Below are positions 6,949 to 7,614 of a stretch of 7,614 nt of DNA, one piece after another (positions within the stretch are counted from its first letter, which is position 1; each line of letters opens with the position of its first letter). Under the pieces are notes generated by a model. The model saw nothing but the letters and a program-made list of their open reading frames with translations. It searched no databases and was not told the origin of the DNA. The DNA is from Ruminococcaceae bacterium UBA7135 (GTDB lineage Bacteria > Bacillota > Clostridia > Oscillospirales > Ruminococcaceae): assembly GCA_002492075.1 (NCBI GenBank), contig DKXD01000084.1, positions 5,375 through 12,988 on the forward strand, in the 5' to 3' direction. A program made the position numbers and the translations under genes.

Positions 6949-7434
6949 TCAGAAATCAACGGTAAAAATCACTTGGCAATTTTCTTTCATAGCGTTTTCG
7001 TAAAACGGAAGAATGTCCTCGCTCCAGCCCAATGTATGCTCTAAGCCATTATTATCTTTATAAGCCCAATCATCATCAATTTTCCGGAAATTTTGATTTA
7101 TAATATCCCGAAGATCATTTTGTCGGAGATACTCAACAATCTTTTTTACATCATCTTTGTTTTTTAACGTGATAACTTCCTCTTCCGTATCGACTAAGAA
7201 TTCGCCGCCGAAAATAATGTTATGCGGAACACAATTGGTTTCGTTCCACTTCCCGCCGCACAAGCAGAACTGAAGTCCCTCCCACGCTTTATCCAGCTCG
7301 CAGGCACGGTCGGTATCAAACAATTTTTCCTCTATCTCATTCAGCATATAATCATACCGTTCCTCTGTCGGCACGGCGCAAAGCTTTTCCAATTCCGCAT
7401 CGGTCAGCGCATAGAGCATACCAAGTCTTGACAT
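6949..7434 (-). CDS. DUF1877 (YfbM-like) family protein
   Basis: The 161-residue protein begins MSRLGMLYALTDAELEKLC, like the first strand and helix of DUF1877 proteins such as E. coli YfbM. The segment ELDKAWEGLQFCLCGG (46-61) matches the conserved 'D-K-x-W-x-x-L-x-F-x-L-x-G' region. HNIIFGGEFL (71-80) and the helices KDDVKKIVEYLRQNDLRDIINQNF (93-116) complete the expected order. The biochemical role of DUF1877 is not established. The ATG at 7434 follows GAGGT by 8 bases, and the gene begins 31 bases after the Nif3-like gene. Its 3' half is unusually A+T-rich: by my count 85 of 240 bases are G or C at 6961-7200, against 63 of 120 at 7201-7320. No signal peptide or membrane segment is seen. 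Confidence 0.75.
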   Translation of the reverse strand: MSRLGMLYALTDAELEKLCAVPTEERYDYMLNEIEEKLFDTDRACELDKAWEGLQFCLCGGKWNETNCVPHNIIFGGEFLVDTEEEVITLKNKDDVKKIVEYLRQNDLRDIINQNFRKIDDDWAYKDNNGLEHTLGWSEDILPFYENAMKENCQVIFTVDF

Positions 7435-7465
7435 AACTGCTTACCTCTCATTTTGTTATCGTTGT

Positions 7466-7614
7466 TTACACATACCCGCATGGGTCTTTTTCACACTCCG
7501 CGCTGAAAATCGGAACTTCGTTGAATTGCAGAGTTATCAGTTTGGCAAGCGAGTGTGCCGCCGCCTTTTCCGTACCGAAATGCCCCGCGTCGATAAGCGT
7601 AATGCCACAGTTTT
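7466..7614 (-). CDS. Nif3-like dinuclear metal-centre protein (C-terminal 48 residues)
   Basis: This is the 3' end of a gene that enters from the high-coordinate edge. The visible residues begin NCGITLIDAGHFGTE and end FSAECEKDPCGYV before a TAA at 7466. The motif IDAGHFGTE matches the G-H-x-x-T-E signature near the end of Nif3/YqfO-type proteins, where the His and Glu bind the dinuclear metal centre. The following helix AAAHSLAKLITLQF and the strand VPIFSAE also fit. These proteins form toroidal hexamers; some are annotated as GTP cyclohydrolase I type 2, but the cellular role is unsettled. The start and the other metal ligands lie outside the window. The DUF1877-like gene follows after 31 bases with no terminator between them. 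Confidence 0.85.
   Translation of the reverse strand, partial: NCGITLIDAGHFGTEKAAAHSLAKLITLQFNEVPIFSAECEKDPCGYV

Noticed and set aside
1..7614. Defence, toxin-antitoxin, CRISPR or mobile element system
   Set aside because: No repeat array, transposase, nuclease, toxin, integrase or attachment-site repeat was seen; the unrecognised small proteins alone do not justify calling a system.

Overview
All nine recognisable genes lie on the minus strand, so transcription runs from high to low coordinates. The window looks like a Clostridia (Firmicutes) chromosome, perhaps a gut Ruminococcus/Oscillospiraceae type. The grounds are an RqcH-type NFACT protein, mostly clear Shine-Dalgarno sites, tight co-directional packing, one apparent TTG start, roughly 50-55% G+C over the housekeeping genes, and small DUF-type proteins between them. 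The genus is inference.

In transcription order: the 3' end of a Nif3-like metal protein (7466-7614, cut by the window edge); a DUF1877/YfbM-like protein (6949-7434); rqcH, the ribosome quality-control NFACT protein (5135-6913); an acidic protein with a possible DUF2262-like end (4638-5099); an unrecognised 233-residue protein (3912-4613); a 110-base gap with a perfect 14-bp-arm palindrome; valS (1171-3801); two unrecognised small proteins (784-1161 and 375-701); and a GNAT acetyltransferase running off the low-coordinate edge (1-364).

Two genes belong to translation: valS charges tRNA-Val with editing, and rqcH tags peptides stuck on split 50S subunits. The other genes are small soluble accessory proteins with no visible signal peptide or membrane segment. 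Gaps are 9-35 bases except 82 bases before 375-701 and 110 bases before valS. I see no canonical rho-independent terminator, so much of the window could be co-transcribed, with the valS leader the likeliest break point or internal promoter.

I find no CRISPR array, insertion sequence, tRNA/rRNA gene, phage gene or recognisable defence system. The points most worth a second look are the valS leader (palindrome, no visible T-box), the unrecognised small proteins around valS, and the A+T-rich 3' half of the DUF1877-like gene. There is no gene-free stretch longer than 300 bases.
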